Positions 6,342-14,904 of a stretch of DNA of 64,000 bases are shown piece after piece. The stretch is from an uncultured Clostridia bacterium. Lineage in GTDB: Bacteria > Bacillota > Clostridia > Christensenellales > Aristaeellaceae. The notes under the pieces are model-generated. The model saw nothing but the letters and a program-made list of their open reading frames with translations. It did not search any database and was not told the DNA's origin. Where the stretch lies: the NCBI GenBank assembly GCA_946414315.1, contig CAMKNZ010000008.1, forward strand, positions 1-64,000, given 5' to 3'. Position numbers and translations under genes: made by a program. Every line of letters starts with the position of its first letter. Within the stretch, counting starts at the first letter, position 1.

Positions 6342-7220
6342 ATGGCGGACCGGAATCAATGGGGTGAATATTTGAACATTATCGACACATCAGGCGAATG
6401 GCTCTCCGCGTTTGAAGGGGATCATTTTGACCTGGCAAAGTGGGACACTTATATCGACAGGAATGTTCCCGGCGCAAAGGGACTCTGTCTGGACGACATG
6501 CGGGAGTGCATGGGAGCGGGCTTTACATGGGAAAAGGATTTCCTGCCGGTACTGAACGCCGTTCAGCTCAATCCGGAACAGCGGGAGACAGCCGTCAGGT
6601 CCTTCCTGGGCGTGACGGAAAACCTGGACCGGAAGATTCAGGAACGGTTCGGCAGGACCGTGGACTGCGACGTAATCCTGTATCTGGGCCTGTGCAACGG
6701 CGCGGGCTGGGTGACGACGCTGAACGGGAAAACTGTGGTTCTTCTCGGGATCGAAAAGATCATGGAGCTCAACTGGCAGGATACAGACGCCATGACCGGG
6801 CTGATCATCCATGAACTGGGCCATGTTTACCAGGACCAGTACGGCGTGCTTCACAGGGAAACCGGATCAACGCGAGACAAGTTTCTCTGGCAGCTCTTTA
6901 CGGAAGGAATCGCCATGGTATTTGAACAGGAAATTGCCGGAGATCCGGACTATTTCCACCAGGACACGAACGGATGGAAGGATTGGTGCGACCGGCATGC
7001 CGGGCAGATCCGGGAATCTTTCCGCAGCGACCTGGAGACCATGACGCAGGCAGACCAGCGCTACTTCGGCGACTGGGCCAGCTATGAAGGCTACGGCGAT
7101 ACGGGATATTATCTGGGAACGCGGTTTGTCCGCTTCCTGCTTGAATCAGAATGTTTTGACCGCCTGATCTCCTGGAGCATCGAAGACGTACGGGACGGTT
7201 TCGAACGTTTTGCGCAGTGA
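6342..7220 (+). CDS. Putative zinc metallopeptidase-like protein (HELGH)
   Basis: A 292-residue soluble protein without a signal peptide. HELGH at 157-161 is an HExxH zinc-binding helix, and TEGIA with Glu188 lies 27 residues after the second His, a plausible third ligand as in gluzincins. The region GWVTTLNGKTVVLLGIEKI before it looks like the edge strand of such a fold. I do not recognise a named family. It could be an active peptidase or a non-peptidase relative. It is coupled to the nitroreductase (5-base gap) and followed by a bidirectional terminator. Confidence 0.6.
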   Translation: MADRNQWGEYLNIIDTSGEWLSAFEGDHFDLAKWDTYIDRNVPGAKGLCLDDMRECMGAGFTWEKDFLPVLNAVQLNPEQRETAVRSFLGVTENLDRKIQERFGRTVDCDVILYLGLCNGAGWVTTLNGKTVVLLGIEKIMELNWQDTDAMTGLIIHELGHVYQDQYGVLHRETGSTRDKFLWQLFTEGIAMVFEQEIAGDPDYFHQDTNGWKDWCDRHAGQIRESFRSDLETMTQADQRYFGDWASYEGYGDTGYYLGTRFVRFLLESECFDRLISWSIEDVRDGFERFAQ

Positions 7221-7239
7221 GAATAACGGACGAAAAAAA

Positions 7240-7268
7240 ATCCCGGTGTGCCAGGCACACCGGGATTC
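7240..7268. terminator. Bidirectional terminator
   Basis: AATCCCGGTGTGCC pairs with its complement across a short loop, with an A-run at 7233-7240 on the left. It separates the converging genes ending at 7220 and 7276. Confidence 0.8.
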
Positions 7269-7275
7269 GTACTGT

Positions 7276-8154
7276 CTACTGATCAAAGAAATGCCTGTCG
7301 ATCCGGTCGGTATAGGCGCTGGCAGGACTGTCCGGATCATAATGAACGGGGATCTTCTGCCCGACGAAGGCTTTTTTACCGAATCTCCGCATGGTGATCT
7401 TTGCGATATCGGCACGGGTTTCATAAGAAACGCCGTCGACGGTATACTCAACGCGGGCGTGATAATCGGTGACCAGGTCCTCGTCCCGGTCCAGGCGGGT
7501 TTCCCCGACAATCTGCAGGATCCGGCCTTCGGCAAGGCCCGTCGCCCGGCGGCGGAAGGCTGTTCCGCGGCGGACGGAAAGGATCCGGTGGATAAAGACG
7601 GCCGGGATGAGCGCGAGCAGGATTACAACGGTGATCCAGGTATCCCGGGTTATGTTGCGGGTTTCAAAATCCCGGATAACCTGGTAAACCATGAAGAAGG
7701 CGACAATGCCAATGATGATCCAGAGGCCGACGGCGATTACATGCGCGGGCCGGGAACGGCGCGCGGCGAACCAGTAGCTGAGCAGGAACAGGCCGGCCAG
7801 CGCCAGGCAGCCGCCGATTACGGCAAGCGTTGACGCCAGCGGCGCGGAAGCCGGCAGGGCGTCGTATTCAACGACCGCAACCGCCAGCAGGCAGAATAAT
7901 CCGAAGGCGAAGACCAGAAGCGAAGGACGTTTCCGGCGGACAAGGTAATAAACAAGCCAGTTCAGGCCGACGCACACCAGCGACGCAAGCAGGATCAGGA
8001 ATGCGGCGGAATCTGCGCCGCGAACCGCATTGCCGATGGGCCGGGCCAGGAGCAGCAGGCACAGAAACGGAAAAAGGGCAAAGAGCAGGAAGCCTTTCAG
8101 GACAACGGTCCGGAAGAGGGATTTCATGGAGTTTACTGCGTCCTGCCTGTTCAT
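7276..8154 (-). CDS. DUF3592-like membrane protein
   Basis: 292 residues. Six hydrophobic segments fill roughly residues 17-200 (for example GFLLFALFPFLCLLLL, LILLASLVCVGLNWLVYYLV and ITVVILLALIPAVFIH). A soluble C-terminal beta-rich domain follows, with VEYTVDGVSYETRADI and VGQKIPVHYDPDSPASAY. That C-terminal pattern (a conversion of an external variable followed by HYDP.xP) is characteristic of DUF3592-type proteins. The ribosome site GGAGA precedes the ATG. The function is unknown. It is divergent from the STAS gene, with about 200 bases between them. Confidence 0.65.
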   Translation of the reverse strand: MNRQDAVNSMKSLFRTVVLKGFLLFALFPFLCLLLLARPIGNAVRGADSAAFLILLASLVCVGLNWLVYYLVRRKRPSLLVFAFGLFCLLAVAVVEYDALPASAPLASTLAVIGGCLALAGLFLLSYWFAARRSRPAHVIAVGLWIIIGIVAFFMVYQVIRDFETRNITRDTWITVVILLALIPAVFIHRILSVRRGTAFRRRATGLAEGRILQIVGETRLDRDEDLVTDYHARVEYTVDGVSYETRADIAKITMRRFGKKAFVGQKIPVHYDPDSPASAYTDRIDRHFFDQ

Positions 8155-8243
8155 ATCATTCTCCGCCTGAAGAGTAGAGTATCGTTTTTCGGGATCGGGT
8201 TAAGCATATCATAAAGCAAGATCGGAATAAAGCCCGGTTTTCA

Positions 8244-8273
8244 TTGACAAGCCGACACTTTTCCGATTATAAT
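8244..8273 (+). promoter_or_regulatory. Sigma-A promoter of the STAS gene
   Basis: A perfect TTGACA is followed after 18 bases by TATAAT. The leader to ATG 8362 is about 80 bases. Confidence 0.75.
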
Positions 8274-8361
8274 ATAATATGATTTATCAAGAACTGAACG
8301 GATTCAATCAATCACTTTTTTGCATATTCCTGCATACGATACCACCGAGAGGAGAAACGAC

Positions 8362-8658
8362 ATGAACATCAACAAGAATCAGAACGGAACAGCCCTGGAG
8401 ATTGCCCTGGAAGGACGCCTGGACACGATGACTGCACCGGAACTGGAAGCTGAGCTGAACAATTCCCTGCAGAACGCGGACAGCCTGGTGCTGGATTTCG
8501 GCAAACTGGAATATATCTCTTCCGCCGGCCTGCGGGTGCTCCTGTCCGCCCATAAGGCTATGAGCAACAAGGGCGGCATGAAGGTCACGAACGTGAACGA
8601 AATCGTCCGGGAAGTATTCGAAGTGACGGGATTTGCAGATATCCTGACGATCGAATAA
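8362..8658 (+). CDS. STAS-domain anti-sigma factor antagonist
   Basis: 98 residues forming a single STAS domain, as in SpoIIAA and RsbV. Start 8362 is chosen for the GAGAGGAG site and because it removes a non-conserved extension. LEYISSAGLRVLLSAH (49-64) holds the conserved serine pair (53/54) where the partner kinase phosphorylates. Normally such a protein binds an RsbW/SpoIIAB-type anti-sigma kinase and is reset by a PP2C phosphatase, but neither gene is present here and the gene is monocistronic with its own promoter and terminator. The partner must be encoded elsewhere. Confidence 0.9.
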   Translation: MNINKNQNGTALEIALEGRLDTMTAPELEAELNNSLQNADSLVLDFGKLEYISSAGLRVLLSAHKAMSNKGGMKVTNVNEIVREVFEVTGFADILTIE

Positions 8659-8674
8659 GCAAAAGAGACAAATA

Positions 8675-8704
8675 AAGAAGCGGCGCCGATCGGCGCCGCT
8701 TCTT
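8675..8704 (+). terminator. Terminator after the STAS gene
   Basis: A perfect 30-base palindrome (AAGAAGCGGCGCCGA and complement). The T-tract is weak (TTCTTC), but the position directly after a monocistronic gene supports termination. Confidence 0.7.
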
Positions 8705-8730
8705 CAGGAAAACGGGAGGTTCGCCGGAAA

Positions 8731-10128
8731 ATGAAGAAGGTGTGGATCGCACTGGCACTGCTGTTGCTGCTCCTGGCAGGAACAGTCTGCGCAGCTGCCG
8801 TTGAACTTACGGCCGGGACGATCAGTGCCTTTGACAGAAACATCCTGCAGGTATCCTCCGAAGACGGCGGCCGGCTGACAATCGAGGCATGGAACGGCAC
8901 GCTTCCGCTGAAGAACATCGTAACGGACCTGCGGGTTGAGCCGGGGACGGTCGAAATCACCTGGGACGGGCTGAGCTACGGCGGGGAACCGGTGCCGGCC
9001 GGCAAAATCCGTCTGCGGGCTACGCTGACCGGCAGCGACCGTACGGTGGAACAGGCGGAGATCACAGTGAATGCGGATACCCCGCTGGCGGCGGCGGTTT
9101 GCTGCCTGCCCGCGGCGCAGCGTTTCTATCCGGACGGACGGAATCAGCTGAAGATCGAGATTGCCCTGTCCGCGGCAGGAAACTGGGAAATCAGCATCGT
9201 ACCGAAGAACGATCCGGAAGATGTGGTCTGGCACAAAACAGACCGGACCGACGGGCGGTTTCCCGTGGTCCTGCAGTGGAACGGAATGCGTCGGGCGGGC
9301 GTGAGATGTGAACCCGGGGAATATGTGATCTCCCTGCGCTCCAAAGCCTGCCCGGAACGGGTGTGCACAGCAGGCGTCAGACTCCTGGCAGAACCGGAAC
9401 CGGCGTCGGAGGTTACGGTTACCGGCAGCCAGATGCCGGAAGACTTTTCCGATGACGCCGCGGTCTGGGCGGCGCTGACCGCGCCGGTGGTCATCGGCGA
9501 CGGGGTGGAAGGCGGAAGCCTGCTGATCATGCCGGAAAAGGGCGCCCATAAAGGAAACGTCGGAACGGTGGACGGCCGGACGTCCGGGCTGGCTGTGCTG
9601 GAACTGACCGACGACGGATGGGCGAAGGTCGGCGTCTGGCGGAAGGAAGACGGGAAGTATACCGAAGGCTGGGTCAAAACGGAACGGCTTCACGTGATCC
9701 GGCCCAACGACCTGTACGGCGCCGTGGTCGACAAGAAAGCCCAGACGATGACAATCTATGAAGACGGGGAGAAGATCGGCACCTTCCTCGTCTCCACCGG
9801 ATATACGACGGCGGAGTCCCGCGAAGCAGACACCCACAGCGGCGTTTACTTAATGGGTACCCGGATGGAAGCCTTTTCCCAGAGCGGGCATATCTACTGC
9901 TACCCGGTGAGGATTGACGGCGGAAACCTGATCCATTCCACCGGTTACGCACTGACCGGCGGCCTGCGGGATTACGACGAGGAACTTGCCGCCCTGGGCA
10001 CGAAGGCCAGCCACGGCTGCATCCGCATGGACCCGCGGACCACGGCGGAAAACGGCGGCATCAACGCCTGGTGGGTCTGGACGCACCTGGGGCATGATAC
10101 CAAGATCATTGTGACGCCGGAAGAATAG
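8731..10128 (+). CDS. L,D-transpeptidase (YkuD domain), exported
   Basis: 465 residues with an N-terminal signal peptide (KKVWIALALLLLLLAGTVCA). Residues about 50-235 contain two FlgD-like beta-sandwich segments (ITWDGLSYGGEPVPAGKIRL; LQWNGMRRAGVRCEPGEY). Residues 260-320 look like an SH3-type wall-binding segment ending GWVKTERLHV. The YkuD catalytic domain is C-terminal, with SHGCIRM (Cys430, His428). Such enzymes form 3-3 crosslinks in peptidoglycan or attach proteins to it. The gene stands alone with a GGGAGG site 10 bases upstream of the ATG. Confidence 0.9.
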   Translation: MKKVWIALALLLLLLAGTVCAAAVELTAGTISAFDRNILQVSSEDGGRLTIEAWNGTLPLKNIVTDLRVEPGTVEITWDGLSYGGEPVPAGKIRLRATLTGSDRTVEQAEITVNADTPLAAAVCCLPAAQRFYPDGRNQLKIEIALSAAGNWEISIVPKNDPEDVVWHKTDRTDGRFPVVLQWNGMRRAGVRCEPGEYVISLRSKACPERVCTAGVRLLAEPEPASEVTVTGSQMPEDFSDDAAVWAALTAPVVIGDGVEGGSLLIMPEKGAHKGNVGTVDGRTSGLAVLELTDDGWAKVGVWRKEDGKYTEGWVKTERLHVIRPNDLYGAVVDKKAQTMTIYEDGEKIGTFLVSTGYTTAESREADTHSGVYLMGTRMEAFSQSGHIYCYPVRIDGGNLIHSTGYALTGGLRDYDEELAALGTKASHGCIRMDPRTTAENGGINAWWVWTHLGHDTKIIVTPEE

Positions 10129-10147
10129 GAAAAACCGCCGGCTGCTC

Positions 10148-10176
10148 TTGTCCATTCTGCACGGAACATGTATAAT
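10148..10176 (+). promoter_or_regulatory. Sigma-A promoter before the sensor/hydrolase/apt operon
   Basis: TTGTCC, 17 bases, TATAAT; 63 bases upstream of ATG 10239. Confidence 0.6.
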
Positions 10177-10238
10177 GGTATCAACAGGATCATACAAAAG
10201 AATCGGACTCAACTGTATACGGAACGGGGGACAAGAAA

Positions 10239-11117
10239 ATGAAGAAGAACCTGAAGACCGGCAGCGAAGGCATTTCCCTGCATGTCCTGCATATCGCCAT
10301 GATTATCTGCGCGATTGCGATTTCGCTGCTGCTGATCTTTTCCACATACCAGTCCTCGAACGTGTTTTCCACACTGTCCAAGGCGACAAGCAATTACATC
10401 GTCCGGCAGAAGGCGGCCCACGACCTGATGGAAGCCTCCGACTACCTGACTGAAATGGTGCAGCGCTTCACGCTCGAAGGCGATACCCAGTACCTGGACA
10501 ATTATTTCGAGGAAGCATACAACTCCAAACGCCGCGAAGCAGCCATTACGAGCATGAAAGAGAGCGCCGCGGAGGAAGTGCTGGTCCAGCAGCTCGAGGA
10601 CGCCATGAATGAATCCATGTCTCTGATGTACCGCGAATATTACGCGATGAAGCTGGTCATCGAAGCGAAAGACCTGAAGGACAGCCACGACGAGATCCGG
10701 GCCATCGAGCTGAAGGAGGAGGATACCTTCCTTTCCGCGGACGATCAGATGGAAAAGGCCCAGGAAATGGTGCTGGGCAAAGAGTACTACGACCGGAAAG
10801 AGGTTATCCGCACCGACCTGAAGGCCAGCCTGCAGACGCTGGATAAGCTGATGACCACCACCCGCCAGAACACGACCGCCGAACTGAACAAAGAGCTGAC
10901 GATTATCCGTGTGGTGATCATCATCCTGACGGTGATTATCCTGGTGCTGATCTGGTTCACCGCGAAACTCGGTACCGTGCCGATGATGAAGGCCAAGAAG
11001 TGCGCGGAAGCCGGCGAACCGATCCCGATGATCGGCTCGAAGGAGTTCCGGTATATGGCAAAGAGCTATAACAAGATGCATGAAAAGCTGTACGGAAGCA
11101 AGGGGGAAACAAAGTGA
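10239..11117 (+). CDS. Membrane sensor-like protein without output domain
   Basis: 292 residues: a transmembrane helix at about 18-36, an extracytoplasmic, strongly helical and acidic region (about 37-225) resembling the four-helix sensor bundles of chemoreceptors and kinases, a second helix at about 228-246 (VVIIILTVIILVLIWF), and a short cytoplasmic tail of some 45 residues. The tail is too short for a kinase, methyl-accepting or cyclase domain; it may be half of a HAMP-like segment. The alpha/beta hydrolase gene starts 4 bases before this stop, so the two are translationally coupled. It may be a partner subunit for another signalling protein. No family is recognised. Confidence 0.55.
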   Translation: MKKNLKTGSEGISLHVLHIAMIICAIAISLLLIFSTYQSSNVFSTLSKATSNYIVRQKAAHDLMEASDYLTEMVQRFTLEGDTQYLDNYFEEAYNSKRREAAITSMKESAAEEVLVQQLEDAMNESMSLMYREYYAMKLVIEAKDLKDSHDEIRAIELKEEDTFLSADDQMEKAQEMVLGKEYYDRKEVIRTDLKASLQTLDKLMTTTRQNTTAELNKELTIIRVVIIILTVIILVLIWFTAKLGTVPMMKAKKCAEAGEPIPMIGSKEFRYMAKSYNKMHEKLYGSKGETK

Positions 11118-12013
11118 GTTTCCTGGAAATGACGCTGAATGCCAAAGACGGATATGAGCTTGCCCTGCGGATCTATGAGGCGGACGGACCGAAGGCGGTC
11201 GTGAAGTGCATCCACGGGATGGAGGAATACCAGGACCGGTATCAGCCCTTTGCGGAATTCCTGCAGGCGGCGGGATACGCGGTGGTGACCGCGGACCTGC
11301 GCGGCCACGGCAAAAGCGCCCCGATCCTCAGTCACATCGCCGACCAGGACGGGCATCTGCGCCTGATCGAGGATGAAGAAACCATCCTGGAGATGATCCA
11401 CGAACGCTGGGCCGGCGTACCGGTGATCCTGTTTGCCCATTCCATGGGTACGATCATCGCACGGGTGTTTCTCCAGAAGGAAAGCCGGGAATTCCACAAG
11501 GTAGTGCTTTCCGGTTATCCCAATCCGAACAGCGCCGCCGGCGCGGGCATCCTGCTGAGCGGCCTTCTGAGTTCCTTCAAGGGCGCAAAAGGATATTCCA
11601 AGCTGGTGGACGGCATGGTGCTGGGACCTTTCTCCAAGGCGGTGCCGGACGCAAAAACGCCGGTGGACTGGCTGTCCGTCAACACAGAAAACGTTGAAAA
11701 ATACCGTGAGGATCCGCTGTGCGGCGCCCGGTTCACCCTGGGCAGCTATAGCGCCCTGTTCAACCTGATCAGGCTGATGGGCGAAGCCGGAAAGTATGAA
11801 GAGGTCTGGAAGGAACTTCCGATCCTGATGATTTCCGGCCGGGAGGATCCCTGTACAGGCGGCGAAAAAGGCCGGGCGGATTCCGAAGCAGTCCTGCGAA
11901 AAGCCGGATTCCGGGAGCTGGAAATCGTCACGCTGGACGGCATGCGGCACGAGATCCTGAACGAGACGGGCAAAGAAGCGGTATATCAGAAGATCCTGGA
12001 CTTTATTGAATAA
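11114..12013 (+). CDS. Alpha/beta hydrolase (monoacylglycerol-lipase-like)
   Basis: 299 residues from a GTG start that overlaps the previous stop by four bases; GGGGGAAAC precedes it. The serine-hydrolase triad is visible: nucleophile in FAHSMGT (Ser110), acid in SGREDP (Asp245) and His279 in DGMRHEIL. The oxyanion-side motif IHGMEEYQDRY (34-44) and DLRGHGKS (61-68) are typical of lysophospholipase/monoacylglycerol-lipase-like enzymes (Hydrolase_4 family). It has no signal peptide, so it is cytosolic. It is co-transcribed with the membrane sensor-like gene and apt. The substrate is probably a lipid ester, by family only. Confidence 0.9.
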   Translation: MSFLEMTLNAKDGYELALRIYEADGPKAVVKCIHGMEEYQDRYQPFAEFLQAAGYAVVTADLRGHGKSAPILSHIADQDGHLRLIEDEETILEMIHERWAGVPVILFAHSMGTIIARVFLQKESREFHKVVLSGYPNPNSAAGAGILLSGLLSSFKGAKGYSKLVDGMVLGPFSKAVPDAKTPVDWLSVNTENVEKYREDPLCGARFTLGSYSALFNLIRLMGEAGKYEEVWKELPILMISGREDPCTGGEKGRADSEAVLRKAGFRELEIVTLDGMRHEILNETGKEAVYQKILDFIE

Positions 12014-12042
12014 TACACGAAGAACGAAAAGGAGCAGCAGAC

Positions 12043-12570
12043 ATGAGCAAGAAACTGGAAGAATACGTCGTAACCATTCCTGATTTTCCCGAACCCGGGA
12101 TTATGTTCCGGGACATTACGTCCGTGATCCAGGATCCGGACGGCCTGAAGCTGGCGGTGGACGGCCTGGTGGACCTGCTGAAGGATACGGAATATGACCT
12201 GATCATCGGCCCGGAATCCCGCGGTTTCATATTCGGCGTGCCGGTGGCTTATCTGACAGGGAAGGGCTTTATTCCCGTCCGTAAAAAAGGCAAGCTGCCC
12301 CGGGCAACCGAGAGCCAGAAGTATGACCTGGAATACGGCCAGGCGGAGATCGAGATCCATACAGACGCCATCAAACCCGGCCAGAAGGTCGTCATCGTGG
12401 ACGACCTGATCGCTACGGGCGGCAGCGCGGAAGCAGCCGCGAAGCTGGTGGAAAAGCTGGGCGGCGAAGTTGTGAAAATGATCTTTGTGATGGAACTGGC
12501 CGGTCTGAAGGGCAGGGACAAACTGAAGAAATACGACGTCGAATCCCTGATCGTTTACGAAGGCAAATAA
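12043..12570 (+). CDS. apt: Adenine phosphoribosyltransferase
   Basis: 175 residues; converts adenine and PRPP to AMP in purine salvage. The PRPP-binding loop VVIVDDLIATGGSA is at 116-129, the substrate segment GPESRGFIFG at 56-65 and the flexible-loop KKGKLPRAT at 81-89. The length matches the family. AAAAGGAG precedes the ATG. It is the last gene of the operon, 29 bases after the hydrolase, and is followed by a strong terminator. Confidence 0.97.
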   Translation: MSKKLEEYVVTIPDFPEPGIMFRDITSVIQDPDGLKLAVDGLVDLLKDTEYDLIIGPESRGFIFGVPVAYLTGKGFIPVRKKGKLPRATESQKYDLEYGQAEIEIHTDAIKPGQKVVIVDDLIATGGSAEAAAKLVEKLGGEVVKMIFVMELAGLKGRDKLKKYDVESLIVYEGK

Positions 12571-12592
12571 TTTCAGACTTCAACCGGAATAA

Positions 12593-12630
12593 CAGACAAG
12601 GCCCGGAGACTGCTCTCCGGGCCTTGTCTT
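12593..12630. terminator. Bidirectional terminator
   Basis: AGACAAGGCCCGGAGA pairs with TCTCCGGGCCTTGTCT over a CTGC loop. It lies between apt and the convergent gene ending at 12644. Confidence 0.85.
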
Positions 12631-12643
12631 ATACCGGTATTTT

Positions 12644-13096
12644 TCAGTTGAAACTGATGGAACTGATGATCTTGTCAACCGTGCTCTGGACGGAAGGATC
12701 GTCTGCAGAATAGGTGAACTCCAGCGTGACGCTGCTCCCCCGGGCCTGGTCCATCCAGGAATAGGAGATGCGGATCTTGCCGAATTCCTTTGCCATGGAA
12801 TAGAGCATCTCCCTGCCGTTGATACTGACCGGACCGTACTCTTCTTCGCTGCCGGTGAGCACCTGGAACAGATCCGAGCCGGACTGAGCGGAAACATAAG
12901 CCTGTACGGCCAGTTTGTTTCCGTGCCAGTAAAAGCAGAGATCCTGATCGAACAGGGGATCGATCTGTACGCTTTCGAAATGATCCGGCACCCATACGCT
13001 GAATCCCCCGGCCGGACAATCGGCAGTCAGTGCCTGCGCAGCGGAAAAGGAAAACGCACATACTGCTGCCAGCAGGATTGCGGCAAAACGTTTCAT
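12644..13096 (-). CDS. Small secreted protein of unknown function
   Basis: 150 residues from the ATG at 13096, preceded by AGGAGG with 7 bases spacing; a TTG two codons earlier is ignored. The N-terminal signal peptide KRFAAILLAAVCAFSFSAAQA is followed by a soluble domain with alternating strands (GGFSVWVPDHFESVQI; LAVQAYVSAQSGSD) and a C-terminal DPSVQSTVDKIISSI helix. The pattern recalls small exported proteins assessing bacterial cell-surface state, but I recognise no family and assign no function. It converges on apt. Confidence 0.6.
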   Translation of the reverse strand: MKRFAAILLAAVCAFSFSAAQALTADCPAGGFSVWVPDHFESVQIDPLFDQDLCFYWHGNKLAVQAYVSAQSGSDLFQVLTGSEEEYGPVSINGREMLYSMAKEFGKIRISYSWMDQARGSSVTLEFTYSADDPSVQSTVDKIISSISFN

Positions 13097-13287
13097 GGAC
13101 AAACCTCCTCTGAATCAGTTCCATATATAGAACGGAGGGCGACGGCTGTTCCCTGCGGCTGAATTATGAAATATTGATGACTTTTTCAGTACGAAGCATA
13201 ACATAAATACGCGGGAAATCAAAGTGTTTTTTGCAGTGATAACGTTACGTCAGACGGGTTCTCAAACAAAAATATAAAATATTTCAC

Positions 13288-13324
13288 GATATACATTGAC
13301 AGACGATGTATATATGCGTATGAT
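13288..13324 (+). promoter_or_regulatory. Promoter with overlapping PadR-type operator
   Basis: TTGACA (13296-13301), 17 bases, TATGAT (13319-13324). The inverted repeat ATATACAT (13289-13296) and ATGTATAT (13306-13313) brackets the -35 box. PadR proteins bind such ATAC/GTAT dyads, so self-repression of the padR-DUF4097 pair is likely. Confidence 0.7.
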
Positions 13325-13347
13325 ATAGCTCGAAAGGAGGAGTGACC

Positions 13348-13671
13348 ATGACGATTTCAGCAGACCTGCTGCGCGGATATACAGATACCATCATCATGCG
13401 GCAGCTGGCGGAAACGGACGGGTACGGCTACGGCATCAGCCGCGCGGTCGCGGAGAAGAGCGACGGGATGGTGCAGCTGAAGGAAGCAACGCTGTATACG
13501 GCGTTCCGAAGGATGGAAGAGAGCGGGTTTATCAGCTCCTACTGGGGAGATGAAGCGACCGGCGCACGCAGGCGGTATTACAGCCTGACGGAACCCGGCA
13601 GGGAAAAACTCGCGGAAGATAAAGAAGCCTGGGAAGAAACAAGAAGAGTAATTGATACGTTATTGGGATGA
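13348..13671 (+). CDS. PadR family transcriptional regulator
   Basis: 107 residues, a stand-alone PadR winged helix (PadR-s1 size class). ATG 13348 is chosen over GTG 13342 because AAAGGAGG then has 7 bases spacing. The core TDGYGYGISRAVAEKSDG, the recognition helix EATLYTAFRRMEESGFI and the wing with GARRRYYSLTEPGREKL are typical. It is followed after 13 bases by the DUF1700/DUF4097 protein, a common pairing in Bacillota. It probably represses its own promoter and responds to envelope or drug stress by analogy with relatives. Confidence 0.92.
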   Translation: MTISADLLRGYTDTIIMRQLAETDGYGYGISRAVAEKSDGMVQLKEATLYTAFRRMEESGFISSYWGDEATGARRRYYSLTEPGREKLAEDKEAWEETRRVIDTLLG

Positions 13672-13684
13672 GGAGGAAGAAACA

Positions 13685-14800
13685 ATGAACCAGACAGTAA
13701 AGCGGATCGTGGATATCCTGTTCCAGGATGTGGTGGAAAATGAAGAAACAAACGCGCTGCATGAAGAGCTGATGAACAACTGCCAGGAGCATTACCAGGA
13801 CCTGATCGACCGTGGACTGAGCGAAGACGAGGCGGTCGGAGAAGTGGTGGAAAGCCTGAAGGGTATGAAAGACGTGATCGCCCAGTATCCGAAGAAAGGC
13901 GCCGGTCCGGCTTCTTTCTCCGAAGACAAGGAAGAAGACGAAGGAAAGAGCTTTGTGTTCAACGGAGCAGACAGGCTGAAGGTCGAAACGACGGACCAGG
14001 ATATTACCGTGAATCCTTCTGCGGACGGATCAATCCACATCTGGTGTGACGATCCGGAAGGCGTGAAGGTTGAACTTGCAGGAGATGAAGTCCGGGTCAC
14101 AGGCGAGAAGAAGAGCGAAAAGGTGTCCTCCTCCTTCCAGTTCAATGAAGGGGAGGAGATCAGCATCAGCAGCCTGCTGAACATGGTAGGCAAGGCGATC
14201 CGGAATGTGGCAACTACCTTCCAGGGAGGCGCTCCGATCTTCATCGAGGTACCGGACGGACAGATGAAGGAAATTGAACTGAACAGCCGCAGCGGCGATA
14301 TAGAGTGCTACTGCGCCATGGCACGGAAGATGACGGCCCGCTCTACCAGCGGCGATGTAACGCTGCAGCCTGAGACGGAAAAAACCGCGGAAAAACTGCT
14401 GGTCAGTACGGTCAGCGGCGATGCAGAGATTCACGGATCCGCACTGGAGGCGGAAGTCAGCAGCATGAGCGGCAGCGTGACCGTGGACGGCGTTTTTGAA
14501 ACGCTGGAAATGAAGAGTACCAGCGGGGACGTAGAGTTCAACGGCTCGGTCCTGGACGCTGCTGCCAGCGCGATCAGCGGAGATATCGGCGTGACGGTTG
14601 AAAACACTACGGTGAAGAAGGTCACGGGCAAGAGCACCAGCGGAGACGTGGAAATATACCTGCCGAAGGGACTTCCGGGTGTGCACGCCGAGTGCTCCAC
14701 GGTCAGCGGAGACTGCCTGAGCAGGGTGTCCGACGCGGGCGCGGGCGCGGCAGTACAAATCCGGGCAAAGAGCGTCAGCGGAGACGTCACTGTGCAGTAA
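13685..14800 (+). CDS. DUF1700/DUF4097-like protein
   Basis: 371 residues from ATG 13685 (AGGAGG site). The N-terminal 70 residues form the helical DUF1700-like module (ILFQDVVENEETNALHEEL; GLSEDEAVGEVVESLKGM). From about 105 on, it is a DUF4097 beta-solenoid with a repeated S-x-SGD motif (RSGDIECY, TSGDVTLQ, VSGDAEIH, TSGDVEFN, ISGDIGVT, TSGDVEIY, VSGDCLSR, VSGDVTVQ), each repeat a short turn and strand. There is no transmembrane segment. It is paired with PadR, so it is probably the effector arm of that regulator; biochemical function is unknown. Confidence 0.85.
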   Translation: MNQTVKRIVDILFQDVVENEETNALHEELMNNCQEHYQDLIDRGLSEDEAVGEVVESLKGMKDVIAQYPKKGAGPASFSEDKEEDEGKSFVFNGADRLKVETTDQDITVNPSADGSIHIWCDDPEGVKVELAGDEVRVTGEKKSEKVSSSFQFNEGEEISISSLLNMVGKAIRNVATTFQGGAPIFIEVPDGQMKEIELNSRSGDIECYCAMARKMTARSTSGDVTLQPETEKTAEKLLVSTVSGDAEIHGSALEAEVSSMSGSVTVDGVFETLEMKSTSGDVEFNGSVLDAAASAISGDIGVTVENTTVKKVTGKSTSGDVEIYLPKGLPGVHAECSTVSGDCLSRVSDAGAGAAVQIRAKSVSGDVTVQ

Positions 14801-14820
14801 AAAAACATAGTAAATTACTG

Positions 14821-14857
14821 GAATACCTGCTATAATATACGCAGGTATTCCTTTTTT
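14821..14857 (+). terminator. Terminator after the DUF4097 gene
   Basis: GAATACCTGC and GCAGGTATTC form a 10-bp stem followed by CTTTTTT. Confidence 0.9.
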
Positions 14858-14904
14858 CTGTTTGTATGCAAACATCCGGACAAGCCGGAAAGGGAGAGGG
14901 ACCA

